Assembly (NCBI GenBank): GCA_028823235.1
Contig: JAPKBW010000011.1
Location: 1-64,000 of the forward strand
DNA length: 64,000 nt
Origin: Longimicrobiales bacterium
GTDB lineage: Bacteria; Gemmatimonadota; Gemmatimonadetes; Longimicrobiales; Gaopeijiaceae
Direction: 5' to 3'
In this document: piece after piece, positions 16,462-25,596 of the stretch
Numbering within the stretch: position 1 is the first letter of the stretch
Layout of the letters: the number at the start of each line of letters is the position of its first letter
Notes under the pieces: generated by a model
What the model was told of the DNA's origin: nothing
Database searches by the model: none
The model's input: only the letters and a program-made list of their open reading frames with translations
Made by a program: the position numbers and the translations under genes

Positions 16462-16953
16462 TCAGATCCTGGGGTCAGAGTCAGAAAGTACCAGGTCCCG
16501 GCGCGCTACTCGATCAGCCTTCACGGCGGCGCTGATTTCGGGGTACTTGAGCCCTAGGATCTGGCCTGCCAAGAGAGCCGCATTGACCGCACCGGCCTTC
16601 CCGATAGCGAGCGTCCCGACCGGGATACCGCTTGGCATCTGAACGGTGGAAAGCAATGAGTCGAGGCCGTCCAGCGACCACCCCTTTACCGGTACACCCA
16701 ACACCGGAATGGTCGTCTTCGCCGCCATCACTCCAGCCAAGTGAGCCGCTCCACCCGCCGCCGCGATGATAATTTCGAGTCCGCGCTCTTCCGCGGTTTT
16801 CGAGAATTCGATCGCAACGTCTGGTGTCCGGTGCGCAGACATCACCCGTGCTTCCACTTCGATGCCGAGTGCCTCGAGCGTCGAAACACAATGCTGCATG
16901 GTCTCCCAGTCCGATTTAGATCCCATGACTACACCAACTGTGGGTTTTGCCAT
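16462..16953 (-). CDS. purE: N5-carboxyaminoimidazole ribonucleotide mutase
   Basis: 163 residues, normal for class I PurE. VVMGSKSDWETM, MSAHRTPD and AAAGGAAHLAGV form the nucleotide-binding and active-site loops. The enzyme converts N5-CAIR to CAIR in purine synthesis. The start at 16953 (MAKPTVGV) is set by the family's N-terminus. The longer frame to 17190 is unrelated sequence. No purK is adjacent. Confidence 0.95.
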   Translation of the reverse strand: MAKPTVGVVMGSKSDWETMQHCVSTLEALGIEVEARVMSAHRTPDVAIEFSKTAEERGLEIIIAAAGGAAHLAGVMAAKTTIPVLGVPVKGWSLDGLDSLLSTVQMPSGIPVGTLAIGKAGAVNAALLAGQILGLKYPEISAAVKADRVARRDLVLSDSDPRI

Positions 16954-17425
16954 CGTGCCTTGCCTCGCTCGTTCGTAGTGTTTTCTAAGGGGTGCCGCTG
17001 AGGCCGCCACGTTGCTCAAAGCACGGTGAACGGTCAAGTGCCGGTCCCGCCTCTTGGACCACCAAGAACCATGACTGACCGCCAAGACAACATGCAGAAT
17101 TGGCTCGACGAGTTTCCTGAACTGATCCCCTTTCTTTTCTTCGCGGTGGCGGTCTTGGAGTGACGAGACCGCTATCGTGGAAGCCGGCATCGATGTCCCT
17201 AGGTGTCAACTTCTCACTGCCGTCCGACAGCAAATTCGGAGGGTACATGTTGACGATCAAATCCGTCTGCGCACTCCATCACGACTATCAAGCGCCTCAG
17301 ATGGGCATGGACCGGGGCCTGAACTTCGGCTGGACGATGGCCTCCTAAGGTCTCCCACCGCAGAAAAAAAGGCCCGAGGCGTCTCGCCCTAGGCCCTTTT
17401 CTATGTGCCCACACCTAGTGAGTAG
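16954..17425. other. Intergenic; only short unassigned ORFs and the tyrS terminator
   Basis: Two small plus-strand frames may be noise. One is 17071-17163 (30 codons, starting MTDRQDNMQNWLDEFPEL and ending in a hydrophobic stretch). The other opens at 17160 and contains barrel-like LGVNFSLPSDSKFGGYML, possibly a decayed outer-membrane protein piece. Neither has a strong ribosome site. Confidence 0.4.
17364..17400 (-). terminator. Terminator downstream of tyrS
   Basis: On the minus strand AAAAGGGCCTAGGGCG, a short loop and CGCCTCGGGCC are followed by seven T. The stem has two mismatches. It lies about 25 bases after the tyrS stop. Confidence 0.7.
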
Positions 17426-18706
17426 TCAGCGCCGGATCGCAAGCAGGTGATAGTTCTTTTTCCCTTTTCGCAAGAGGACGAACCGTCCCTCGATCGCCTG
17501 TGCTGAGGTTACGCTAGCCGCCGTGTCGTCCACCCTCTCACTGTTCACGTAAACCCCTCCTCCCTCGATTGAACGCCGCGCGTCCCCCTTCGAAGATGCC
17601 AGGTCGCATGATACGAGGAGGTCTGCGAGCGAAACTCCCTCTCCCTCGAGATCAGGTGCATCGACCTGAGACGAGGGGATATCAGAGAAGACGTCTGCGA
17701 TCTCATCCACCGCGAGCCCGGCGATTTCTCCACTGAAGAGAGCCTTCGTGGCCCGCTCCGCGGACGCCAGACCACTCTCTCCATGGAGCCGCCTTGTAAC
17801 GTCCTCGGCAAGTGCCCTCTGAGCGGTTCGTTTCCACGGCTCGGTTTCCACAGCCTCTTCAAGATCAGAGATCTCGTCGAGTGACAAGAGCGAGAAAAAC
17901 TTCAGGTACCGGATCGCATCCCCATCCTCGACATTGATCCAGTACTGATAGAACCGGAAGGGAGATGTCAGGGCTGGGTCGAGCCATACCGCGCCCGCTT
18001 CCGATTTTCCGAACTTGGTCCCGGACGAGTTCGTGATGAGCGGGTAAACGACTCCGAACGCTCGCTCACCCTCCACTCTTCGGATGAGATCGATCCCCGC
18101 GGTGATGTTGCCCCACTGATCGCTGCCACCCATCTGCACCGTGCAGCCTTCCTGCCGGGACAACTCCAGGAAGTCGTAGGACTGAAGTAGCGCGTATGAG
18201 AACTCGGTGTAGGAGACGCCCGAGTCTTCGTCCTGCAACCGGCGCCTAACAGACTCCTTGGCCATCAGTTGGTTCACAGAAAAGTGCTTTCCGATGTCTC
18301 TCAGGAAATCGACCAGAGCCAGGCCACCGAGCCAGTCGTGGTTATTGCGCATGCGCGCCGGATTCGACTTCGCTTCAAAATCCAGGAAGTGCTCAAGCTG
18401 TCCACGGATGCCCTCCGCGTTCTCTGCAGCCTTCTCCTTGGTCAGCAACTGTCGCTCCGCCGTCTTGCCCGATGGGTCCCCGATGAGCCCGGTGCCCCCA
18501 CCCACCAGCGCGATCGGTGTGTGACCGGCACGCTGGGCATGCACCAACCCCATAATCGGTACGAGGCTGCCGAGATGGAGGCTCGCAGCGGTGGGATCGA
18601 AGCCGATGTATATGGCTCGGGCCGCTTCGGCGAGGTGCTCGGCAGCACCCTCCGTGGCATCCTGGAGCAGATCGCGCGCTCGGTATTCTTCGAGGAGTTT
18701 GTTCAT
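17426..18706 (-). CDS. tyrS: Tyrosyl-tRNA synthetase
   Basis: 426 residues, standard for bacterial TyrRS. The HIGH motif appears as LHLGS (near residue 44) in the class I Rossmann fold. GGSDQWGNITAG is the tyrosine-binding segment. KFGKSEAGAVWLD is the KMSKS-equivalent loop. The C-terminal 65 residues form an S4 RNA-binding domain (ASSKGDARRSIEGGGVYVN). It charges tRNA-Tyr in the cytoplasm. It has its own downstream terminator and no cotranscribed partner. Confidence 0.97.
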   Translation of the reverse strand: MNKLLEEYRARDLLQDATEGAAEHLAEAARAIYIGFDPTAASLHLGSLVPIMGLVHAQRAGHTPIALVGGGTGLIGDPSGKTAERQLLTKEKAAENAEGIRGQLEHFLDFEAKSNPARMRNNHDWLGGLALVDFLRDIGKHFSVNQLMAKESVRRRLQDEDSGVSYTEFSYALLQSYDFLELSRQEGCTVQMGGSDQWGNITAGIDLIRRVEGERAFGVVYPLITNSSGTKFGKSEAGAVWLDPALTSPFRFYQYWINVEDGDAIRYLKFFSLLSLDEISDLEEAVETEPWKRTAQRALAEDVTRRLHGESGLASAERATKALFSGEIAGLAVDEIADVFSDIPSSQVDAPDLEGEGVSLADLLVSCDLASSKGDARRSIEGGGVYVNSERVDDTAASVTSAQAIEGRFVLLRKGKKNYHLLAIRR

Positions 18707-18911
18707 AAGCTGGAACGGTACGCAGGCCTAGGGCGAGGTCAAGGCGGCTACCACTCCAAGCGATTCCGGAGTGCAGTGATGTGGCCCTCATGGTGGAGGC
18801 TGTGTCACCGGTAGTTCTCGAGCAAGATATCCACCGCTATGGGGCCGCTTTCGGGGGAATCAGGGGCGGAGGAGTTTGCACGCTAGGGAGTCGAGAAGCA
18901 GGATGCCCAGC

Positions 18912-19217
18912 ATGTCCAGCTATAAAAGGTATTATGAGGTCGTCCGTCAGATTCCGCGCGGACGCGTCTCCACGTACGGGACGGTCGCCACAGTCGCAGG
19001 CCTCCCCGGACGGGCGCGTCAGGTGGGGTATGCGCTCGCCGCCCTGCCCGACGAACATGACATTCCCTGGCATCGGGTCGTCAATGCGAAGGGCGAGGTG
19101 AGCCGGCGCAGCGGCGGTACGGCGTTCGAGCAGATCCAGCGTCTCTTGCTCAAAGAAGAAGGGATTCGCTTCGACGAGCGTGGACGCGTCGATCTCGAGG
19201 GGTGCGGTTGGCCCTAG
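18912..19217 (+). CDS. Alkyltransferase-like (ATL) DNA repair protein
   Basis: 101 residues, matching the DNA-binding domain of O6-alkylguanine-DNA methyltransferases. It begins SSYKRYYEVVRQIPRGRVSTYG and has the LPGRARQVGYAL recognition-helix region. The active-site PCHRV of Ogt/MGMT reads PWHRV here: the alkyl-accepting Cys is replaced by Trp. That is the hallmark of ATL proteins, which bind O6-alkylguanine without repairing it and flag it for nucleotide excision repair. ATG 18912 was chosen because it lies at a good distance from AGGA near 18900. An in-frame ATG at 18903 overlaps that site. Confidence 0.9.
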   Translation: MSSYKRYYEVVRQIPRGRVSTYGTVATVAGLPGRARQVGYALAALPDEHDIPWHRVVNAKGEVSRRSGGTAFEQIQRLLLKEEGIRFDERGRVDLEGCGWP

Positions 19218-19234
19218 TCGAGGAGCTCTCAGCC

Positions 19235-20194
19235 TCACATCTCGCCACGCAATAGAAAGCTCTCAAGCGCCGACAAAAAGTAGGCCCGAGGGGTCTCCAG
19301 AAACGCCGCATGGTCGCCCCCTGGAATCACCACCCAGGATTTGTCCACCGTGGCGAGTCCGGTGAATAACCAGTTCTGAAACCGGGGTGGGCTCAGGGGA
19401 TCGTGCTCCCCCTGCAGAATGAGCGTCGGAACAGTCACCCGTGCCGGGTCGAGTGCGTTGAACTCGTGACCACTCGTCCAGTCGGATCGGACCGGGTCGG
19501 CCGCCAACGCGCTCTCGACATAAGCTTCGATGGCCACCTGGCTGATCGAACCGGGAATGATGAAGTCACTTGCGGCAGCCTCTGCCGTCGTGGCCTCCAT
19601 GGGCGGATCTCCCCCGGGCGCCTGGACGGGGCGTTGGCCCGGACGGTGCGGGTACCCGAAAACCACCAGCCGATCGAGCGCCTCGGGGTGCCGTTGAGCG
19701 GTAAGCTGCGCAACCCTCGAGCCCTGCGACCAACCAAAAAGGTTCACATCGGCCGTAGCGTGCCGCTCGCGAATCCAGGCGAGGACGACGGCTACATCGT
19801 CTGCGGCCTGGTTCGGCGTGGTCCACCCACTGGGGTCTCGAGGCGTCTCTCCGTATCCCCGTAAGTCGATGCCATAGGAAGCGATGCCGAGATCGACCAG
19901 GCCGTCCATCAACGACAGGTTCTCACCCGGTACTTGGAGATCGAAGTCCGGCACCGTACTCCAGGTGCGCCCGTGCACCAAGAGGAGGACCGCGCGAGGC
20001 TCGGCGGGGCTCTTCTCCCAGACCGCGATCGGGTGCCCATCGGAATCGACCGTGTGGAGGACGAGTTCAGCCGCCGGTGGGTCGAAGCCTCGGTCCGGTT
20101 TCCCATCGTCACGCCCGGGGATGCACGCCATCGCCAGGAGAAGCGCCAAGAAGGGTGGAAACCGTCGCAGTTCGAGCCAAGTCATAGGAGCCAT
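19235..20194 (-). CDS. Alpha/beta hydrolase lipoprotein
   Basis: 319 residues. The signal peptide has lipobox LAMAC. The core has VLLLVHGRTWS (oxyanion), the nucleophile motif NLFGWSQGSRVA (GxSxG), the acid LQGEHDPLSPP and a final GGDHAAFLE histidine: a complete Ser-Asp-His triad. It is probably a membrane-anchored esterase or peptidase-like hydrolase of unknown substrate. Start 20194 is the likely Met before the signal peptide. Upstream Met codons to 20236 add a His-rich leader that seems artefactual. Confidence 0.85.
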   Translation of the reverse strand: MAPMTWLELRRFPPFLALLLAMACIPGRDDGKPDRGFDPPAAELVLHTVDSDGHPIAVWEKSPAEPRAVLLLVHGRTWSTVPDFDLQVPGENLSLMDGLVDLGIASYGIDLRGYGETPRDPSGWTTPNQAADDVAVVLAWIRERHATADVNLFGWSQGSRVAQLTAQRHPEALDRLVVFGYPHRPGQRPVQAPGGDPPMEATTAEAAASDFIIPGSISQVAIEAYVESALAADPVRSDWTSGHEFNALDPARVTVPTLILQGEHDPLSPPRFQNWLFTGLATVDKSWVVIPGGDHAAFLETPRAYFLSALESFLLRGEM

Positions 20195-20265
20195 GGCATG
20201 ATGATGCCACATCATCCCATTAAACGCGAAATCCAATCCTACGATTCGCGAAACACCAAGGCACC

Positions 20266-20274
20266 TGTTATAAT
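20266..20274 (+). promoter_or_regulatory. Extended -10 promoter for the CGNR gene
   Basis: TGTTATAAT is a perfect TGnTATAAT extended -10 in an unusually AT-rich stretch, about 40 bases before the ATG at 20321. No good -35 is seen, as is common for extended -10 promoters. Confidence 0.65.
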
Positions 20275-20320
20275 ATATTTTATCGGTTATTTAACTAATT
20301 AACCTCTTATATCTAGATTA

Positions 20321-20917
20321 ATGGATACCCTTATCCGAAAGAGTGTGCTTGAGCGCTTCGGCAACCTCGCGCTCGATCTGACGAACACCGTGATTTGCGA
20401 ACGGACCGGTCCTGTCGACGTAATCCAGAAGCCAGACCAGTTCATCGAATGGCTCTCTGAGATGGAGGCCCCGGGGTGTCCAGAACTCATTCCCGACAGC
20501 CCGCCGGGCCGGAAGACCTTGTTCGTGGAGGCCCATCGATTGCGGGCCGACCTCCATCACCTGTTCAACGCGTTCACATCGGGCAAGGCACTCCCGGATG
20601 CCGTCGTCTTCAATGTGAACCGGGCCCTTCGCCGGTCCCGACGCGCGAGCCGACTGACCGTCGTCGACGGACTCCCAGTACTCCGTGAGCACCAAGAAGC
20701 GGACGCGCCCCTCGCAGTCTTGGCCCCGATCGCGCTCGCCGGGGCCACACTGGTCGCCGACGCCGACCGCCGCCGCCTGCGGCAGTGCGCGGGAACAGAG
20801 TGCACTCGGTGGTTCCTCGACACTAGCAAGGGAGGCAGGCGTCAGTGGTGCTCAATGGCTACCTGCGGAAACCGAGCAAAATCAGCCCGTTTCCGAGCCC
20901 GGGCAGACATCGGCTAA
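20321..20917 (+). CDS. ABATE-domain / CGNR zinc-finger protein, putative regulator
   Basis: 198 residues. The N-terminal LALDLTNTV segment begins the ABATE domain, a stress-type ligand domain. The last 45 residues carry the CGNR zinc finger: CAGTECTRWFLDTSKGGRR, then WCSMATCGNRAK, with four Cys and a likely DNA-binding basic tail. Such proteins are predicted transcription factors. A strong extended -10 promoter precedes it. It lies upstream of the SusC/SusD locus on the same strand but is separated by about 200 bases and another promoter, so regulation of that locus is possible but unproven. Confidence 0.88.
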   Translation: MDTLIRKSVLERFGNLALDLTNTVICERTGPVDVIQKPDQFIEWLSEMEAPGCPELIPDSPPGRKTLFVEAHRLRADLHHLFNAFTSGKALPDAVVFNVNRALRRSRRASRLTVVDGLPVLREHQEADAPLAVLAPIALAGATLVADADRRRLRQCAGTECTRWFLDTSKGGRRQWCSMATCGNRAKSARFRARADIG

Positions 20918-21013
20918 AAACGGACTTCGCCGCATGCCCTGAACCCGGCCCATTCATTCGGATCCGTTGGAACTCTGCACTGATAAATACTCCGCTCAGA
21001 TCCACCATACTCC

Positions 21014-21042
21014 TTGCAGTGCCTCGATTTCTGTCCTAAATT
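21014..21042 (+). promoter_or_regulatory. Candidate promoter of the SusC/SusD operon
   Basis: TTGCAG at 21014-21019 and TAAATT at 21037-21042 with a 17-base spacer. The start codon of the SusC-like gene lies about 70 bases further on. Confidence 0.5.
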
Positions 21043-21114
21043 GATGCCGTTCGGAAAACCCTCAGGGCTACCGAACCATTTTAGCTGGATCACATCGTTT
21101 GAATGGAGGATTTA

Positions 21115-24063
21115 ATGGTGGCCAACATTGTTCGGCCTTCGGCCCTGTTCCGCACGAGCTTAATCGCGTCTGTCGCGATCGCGCTCTTGGGGTTCAGCGG
21201 ACCAGCAGCAGAGGCCCAGACGGGCCAAATCACCGGTACAGTGACCAATGCGGCTTCAGGAGCCCCGTTGAGTGAGGTTCAGGTCTACATCGAAGGACTG
21301 AACCAGGGATCACTGACCCGCACCAACGGTCGCTTCCTGATTCTAAACGTCCCGGTGGGATCCTACGAGGTCACGGCTCAGCGAATCGGATTCGGTACGT
21401 CGACCATGTCGGTGACCGTCACCATAGATGGAACCGTGACGGCAGACTTGGCCATGGAAGCCCAAGCATTGGGCCTCGACGAAATCGTCGTCACCGGCGC
21501 CGCCGGTGCAGCGACTCGACGAGAGATCGGTAACACGATCGCCCAGATCAACGTGGGTGACGTCATGGACGAGCCCTTGGTGGTTTCGGACATGCTCCAG
21601 GCAGCTGCGCCAGGCTTGGACGTCTACGGCGGTGGAGCGATTGGCCAGTCCAAGATCATCCGCCTGCGTGGTGCCAACAGTGCCATGCTGAACAGCGCAC
21701 CGATGATCTACGTCGATGGTGTGCGAATCAGGAGCACCGGCCTCCCCGATGCGAACCCGCCAGATCGTCGCGGTGGCCGCAGCGGTAACATTTCCGTCAG
21801 CCCACTTGATCAGATCAACCCGAACGACATCGAGCGGATTGAGATCATCAAGGGTTCAGCCGCCACGACTCTCTATGGTACAGAGGCTGCCGGTGGCGTG
21901 ATCCAGGTCTTCACCAAGCGCGGAAGAAGCGGGCCTGCTCAGTGGACCGCGGAAACCTCAACTGGAACCGACTGGTCTCGCAAGTTTGGTGTCGCGGGCT
22001 CGGGCGTGGACTACAACGGGATGGAACCTTGGTTGTGCACGGGGATCCTGACTTGCGGTGATTACGCGAACCAGACCTACACGCAGAACTATTCGTTGTC
22101 AGTGCGAGGCGGCGCCGATGACATCAACTACTTCGTGTCCGGTTCTTTCGCTGATCAGCAAGGCTTGCTGCCGAACGATCACGGCAAGACCTACTCATCG
22201 CGTGCGAACCTCACGTTCTCGCCGGCTAGCAACCTTCAGGTTCAGTGGAACACGTCCTACTCGAACCTAGGGCTCACGTCGACGGCTCAGCAGAACAACG
22301 CACAGAGCATCGTACTGAACGCCTTCCGTCAGGAGCGTAACTACTTCGCAACTGGTGATCCGGCAGTGCTCGACGTTCTGATGGATCAGCAGATCAATGA
22401 GGATGTAGAGCGCTTCACGACCGGTGCGACGATGACGTACACGCCGATCGCGAACATGACGAATCGCTTCACGATGGGGTACGACTGGACCCAGCGTGAG
22501 CATCGGAACCTCCGCCCGTACGGCTGGAAGCAGACGCCAACGGGAAAACTCCTCAACAACACGCTCCAGAATCGCGTACTGACGCTCGACTACGTCGGCT
22601 CTTATTCGATCGACCTGACCTCGAGCATGAAGAACACGTTCTCATGGGGTGGTCAGGCCACCGGTGATGACCTTCGTTCCATTGAGGGCTACGCCGAGAA
22701 CTTCCCGGGTGCTGCTGCCCCGACGATCAACTCCGGCGCGGTCAAAATTGCGTTTGAAGAACGGCAGAAGATTTGGAACGCTGGGTTCTTCGTGCAAAAC
22801 GTCATGGACATCGACAGTAAGTACTTCTTGACGCTTGGTGCTCGTGTGGACGGCAACAGTGCGTTCGGTTCAGGATTCGGCCTACAGGTGTATCCCAAGG
22901 GCAGCGTGGCTTGGGTAGCCTCGGACGAGAGCTTCTATCCCGATGGAATGGAAATGAAGTTCCGTGCGGCATACGGTCAGTCGGGTCGTGCGCCTGGTGC
23001 GTTCGACGCGGTGCGGACTTGGGCGCCAAACGGCTTGGCTGGCGTTCCTGCATTCGTGCCCGCGAACGTCGGTAACGACAACATCGGGCCTGAAGTCACG
23101 ACGGAGATGGAGGGTGGGTTCGACGCTGCCTGGTTCGATAACCGGGTGTCGACGTCCTTCACTTACTACCAGCAGATCACGGATGACGCGCTTTTCAACG
23201 TTCCGCAGCTTCCGTCGGGCGGCTTCAGTAACAGCCAGCTCACGAACATCGGAAAGATCAAGAACGAGGGGCTCGAACTCCAAGTGAACGCGACGGTATT
23301 CGAGAATGCCTCTTGGGGTGTCGACCTCGGCATGAACCTCAGCACCAACAAGTCCGAGATTCTTGAGTTGAACGATCCGTCCATTGAGACGACTTGCATG
23401 AAGGTCGGGTACCCGCTCCGCGGGGTTTGCAACCAGAAGGTCGGAAACCCAGACCAGATAGTTAGTTCGTACTCTGAGGTGCAGTTCATCGAGCCGGGTT
23501 CCCCGGATTATCAGGGCGACGGAACGTCTGCCAGTCATTACTTCTACGGCCCGAACCTCCCGACGACGTTCATCAGCCCGTCGATCACAATGCGCATACC
23601 GGGTGGCATCCAGCTGTCCGCGCGCGGTGACTATAAGGGCGGGTTCTACATGAACGAGCAGGTGTTCCCGATCTCACGAAGTGTCCGTTCGCCACTCTGC
23701 TTCCCCCATTATGTGGATCCGGACAACTCAATCAAAGTGAAGGAGTCCATCCCGGCAATTTGGATGGCCCGTTGCGGGAACACGAGAGGAGCAGAAGGCT
23801 ACGTGTGGGACGCGAGCTTCTTTAAGCTCCGTAGCGTCTCCGCCACGATACCGGTCGACTTTTTGTTCCCGGACCAAGTGGGCGCATCGGTGCTTACGGT
23901 TGGTCTCTCCAACTCCTACCTCTGGATGAAGGAAATGCCCTTCATGGACCCGGAGACGAGTGCCGACCCGACCAGCAGTGATGGGGCCCAGCAGGGCTAC
24001 AACTTCGAAGAGACGGTGCCTGCACCGATCTCCCTGCGTCTGTCCCTACGGGTGACGTTCTGA
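21115..24063 (+). CDS. SusC/RagA-family TonB-dependent outer-membrane transporter
   Basis: 982 residues. A signal peptide ends in AAEAQ. Then come a carboxypeptidase-regulatory-like domain ([18 protein letters not shown], residues about 38-120), a plug domain ([13 protein letters not shown], then [10 protein letters not shown] and VFTKRG, to about residue 270) and a 22-strand barrel ending [11 protein letters not shown] with a terminal Phe. It imports oligomeric substrates across the outer membrane with the SusD-like lipoprotein encoded next (stop and start overlap by one base). The substrate is not predictable, and no polysaccharide hydrolases are nearby. GGAGGA at 21105-21110 sets the start at 21115. 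Confidence 0.93.
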   Translation: MVANIVRPSALFRTSLIASVAIALLGFSGPAAEAQTGQITGTVTNAASGAPLSEVQVYIEGLNQGSLTRTNGRFLILNVPVGSYEVTAQRIGFGTSTMSVTVTIDGTVTADLAMEAQALGLDEIVVTGAAGAATRREIGNTIAQINVGDVMDEPLVVSDMLQAAAPGLDVYGGGAIGQSKIIRLRGANSAMLNSAPMIYVDGVRIRSTGLPDANPPDRRGGRSGNISVSPLDQINPNDIERIEIIKGSAATTLYGTEAAGGVIQVFTKRGRSGPAQWTAETSTGTDWSRKFGVAGSGVDYNGMEPWLCTGILTCGDYANQTYTQNYSLSVRGGADDINYFVSGSFADQQGLLPNDHGKTYSSRANLTFSPASNLQVQWNTSYSNLGLTSTAQQNNAQSIVLNAFRQERNYFATGDPAVLDVLMDQQINEDVERFTTGATMTYTPIANMTNRFTMGYDWTQREHRNLRPYGWKQTPTGKLLNNTLQNRVLTLDYVGSYSIDLTSSMKNTFSWGGQATGDDLRSIEGYAENFPGAAAPTINSGAVKIAFEERQKIWNAGFFVQNVMDIDSKYFLTLGARVDGNSAFGSGFGLQVYPKGSVAWVASDESFYPDGMEMKFRAAYGQSGRAPGAFDAVRTWAPNGLAGVPAFVPANVGNDNIGPEVTTEMEGGFDAAWFDNRVSTSFTYYQQITDDALFNVPQLPSGGFSNSQLTNIGKIKNEGLELQVNATVFENASWGVDLGMNLSTNKSEILELNDPSIETTCMKVGYPLRGVCNQKVGNPDQIVSSYSEVQFIEPGSPDYQGDGTSASHYFYGPNLPTTFISPSITMRIPGGIQLSARGDYKGGFYMNEQVFPISRSVRSPLCFPHYVDPDNSIKVKESIPAIWMARCGNTRGAEGYVWDASFFKLRSVSATIPVDFLFPDQVGASVLTVGLSNSYLWMKEMPFMDPETSADPTSSDGAQQGYNFEETVPAPISLRLSLRVTF

Positions 24064-25514
24064 TGAGGCACATTAAAATGAATCAGAGATTTGCTACGAC
24101 GACGGCCCTCGCGATGGCGGTGTTCTTCTCCGCCGGTTGTGATGTCGTGAACCCAGGGCCTATTCAGGACAAATTCCTGGTGGAACCGGAGTCCCAAGAA
24201 GGCCTCGTGAATGGCGCACAGCGCCAAATCATGGTCGGTCTCGCAGGGCCGAGCGGTATCGCTCGTTCCGGCGCCATGCTCGCTCGTGAGATGATGCCTG
24301 GAGGCCAGACCGGATCCCATGGCCACTCTGCCAACGGGCAGGCCGGGTCGTTGGAGCCCGGAACAGGATCGACGTTCTCGACTCTTCAGCAGGCCCGGTT
24401 CATTGCCGAAACGGCAGTGAACCTCTTTGCAGAGACAGGTGGTGTGGACGCTAAGCTCGTTGCGAAAGCCAACATCTGGGCCGGATATGCCAACCGGATT
24501 CTCGGTGAGCACTTTTGCCAAGGGGTCATTGACGGAGGCCCGCCCTTCCCTGGCGTGGACTACATGACCAGGGCTGAAGCTCAGTTCACGGCCGCTATAG
24601 CAGCGACTAGCGACGCGGACTTGGTGAAAGCTGCTACAGCAGGACGGGCCCAAGTGAGAGCGTTCTTGGCGACGTACGGTAAGGGAACTTGGAGCGGCGC
24701 CGCAGCTGATGCCGCAACGATTACCGACAACTCGTGGCATTTCGACGTCCAGACCGATGCGTCCGACGCGTCCACGCGTAATTCGCTTTACTGGGCGGTC
24801 GCGGGCACTCCGTATGGGTCGTACACGATGTGGGGCTCGTACTACGGTAACGCGCCGGATCTCACGCAAGCCCAGCCGCACACCGAAACATCGGGCTTTG
24901 GTTTCCCGATAGCGGGTACGGGATACTTCGAGACGACGGGTGACCCACGAGTAGCGTGGGAGCAGGGTTCGACCGTTTTCGCAGTCGGAGCGCTGACCGA
25001 GTACGGTCAGGCGTATTTTGACAAGCCGCTCAAATACACAAGCGGAAATGACGGGATCCGGTTGGCGAGCGGGCGTGAGATGCGCCTCATCGAGGCGGAA
25101 GCCAAGCTTGCCGGTGGTGACTTCACGGGCGCGATCGCGGCCATCAACACGATGCGGGCCGGGATCACCACAGTGAACAGTGAAAACAACGCTACGATCG
25201 GTGGCAGTGCCCTAGCTGGTTGGGCAGATCCGGTCGACGCGACCGACGCCTGGAGAATGCTGAAACGGGAGCGGGCCATCGAACTATTTTACGAAGGCCG
25301 TACGGTGGGTGACCACCGTCGCTGGGACCAGAACAGTGTCCCCGGTGCTCTTGAGCTTCCGAAGTTCGAGGATATCTCTCCTCTTTTCAGCCAGAACCCC
25401 CGCGGGTTGGATGCTGCTAAATCGTTCATTACTGGGCTGTCGGGTCTCCAGATCTGCTTCGACATTCCTAACAGTGAGCGCAGTTTGAACAAAAATCTGG
25501 AAGAGGTCGGTTGA
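24063..25514 (+). CDS. SusD/RagB-family outer-membrane lipoprotein
   Basis: 483 residues. The N-terminus has lipobox FSAGC (Cys 26), so it is surface-lipidated. The body is the helical SusD/TPR-like fold: [47 protein letters not shown] and the C-terminal [25 protein letters not shown], which is the most conserved SusD segment. It forms the lid of the SusC transporter and binds the substrate. A strong terminator follows at 25549-25587. Confidence 0.93.
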   Translation: MRHIKMNQRFATTTALAMAVFFSAGCDVVNPGPIQDKFLVEPESQEGLVNGAQRQIMVGLAGPSGIARSGAMLAREMMPGGQTGSHGHSANGQAGSLEPGTGSTFSTLQQARFIAETAVNLFAETGGVDAKLVAKANIWAGYANRILGEHFCQGVIDGGPPFPGVDYMTRAEAQFTAAIAATSDADLVKAATAGRAQVRAFLATYGKGTWSGAAADAATITDNSWHFDVQTDASDASTRNSLYWAVAGTPYGSYTMWGSYYGNAPDLTQAQPHTETSGFGFPIAGTGYFETTGDPRVAWEQGSTVFAVGALTEYGQAYFDKPLKYTSGNDGIRLASGREMRLIEAEAKLAGGDFTGAIAAINTMRAGITTVNSENNATIGGSALAGWADPVDATDAWRMLKRERAIELFYEGRTVGDHRRWDQNSVPGALELPKFEDISPLFSQNPRGLDAAKSFITGLSGLQICFDIPNSERSLNKNLEEVG

Positions 25515-25548
25515 TGCTGTAGTAGTCCTCTTGCAGTAACGATTTTGA

Positions 25549-25587
25549 CAGACCGCCCCCTGCTTAGGCAGGGGGCGGTTCTGTTTG
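25549..25587 (+). terminator. Terminator of the SusC/SusD operon
   Basis: ACAGACCGCCCCCTGC (25549-25564), loop TTAG, GCAGGGGGCGGTTCTGT, then TT. The stem is about 15 pairs and nearly perfect. The next ORF starts inside or just after it, so that gene needs its own promoter or read-through. Confidence 0.85.
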
Positions 25588-25596
25588 ATGGGAGGG

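Noticed and set aside
16291-16464. Read-through of the purE TGA into a 56-codon hydrophobic frame
   Set aside because: PurE already ends at the normal family length and no SECIS-like hairpin at the right distance was noticed. It is more likely unrelated sequence.
23997-24881. 294-codon minus-strand ORF antisense to the SusD gene
   Set aside because: No domain or signal features, and the opposite strand encodes a clear SusD protein.
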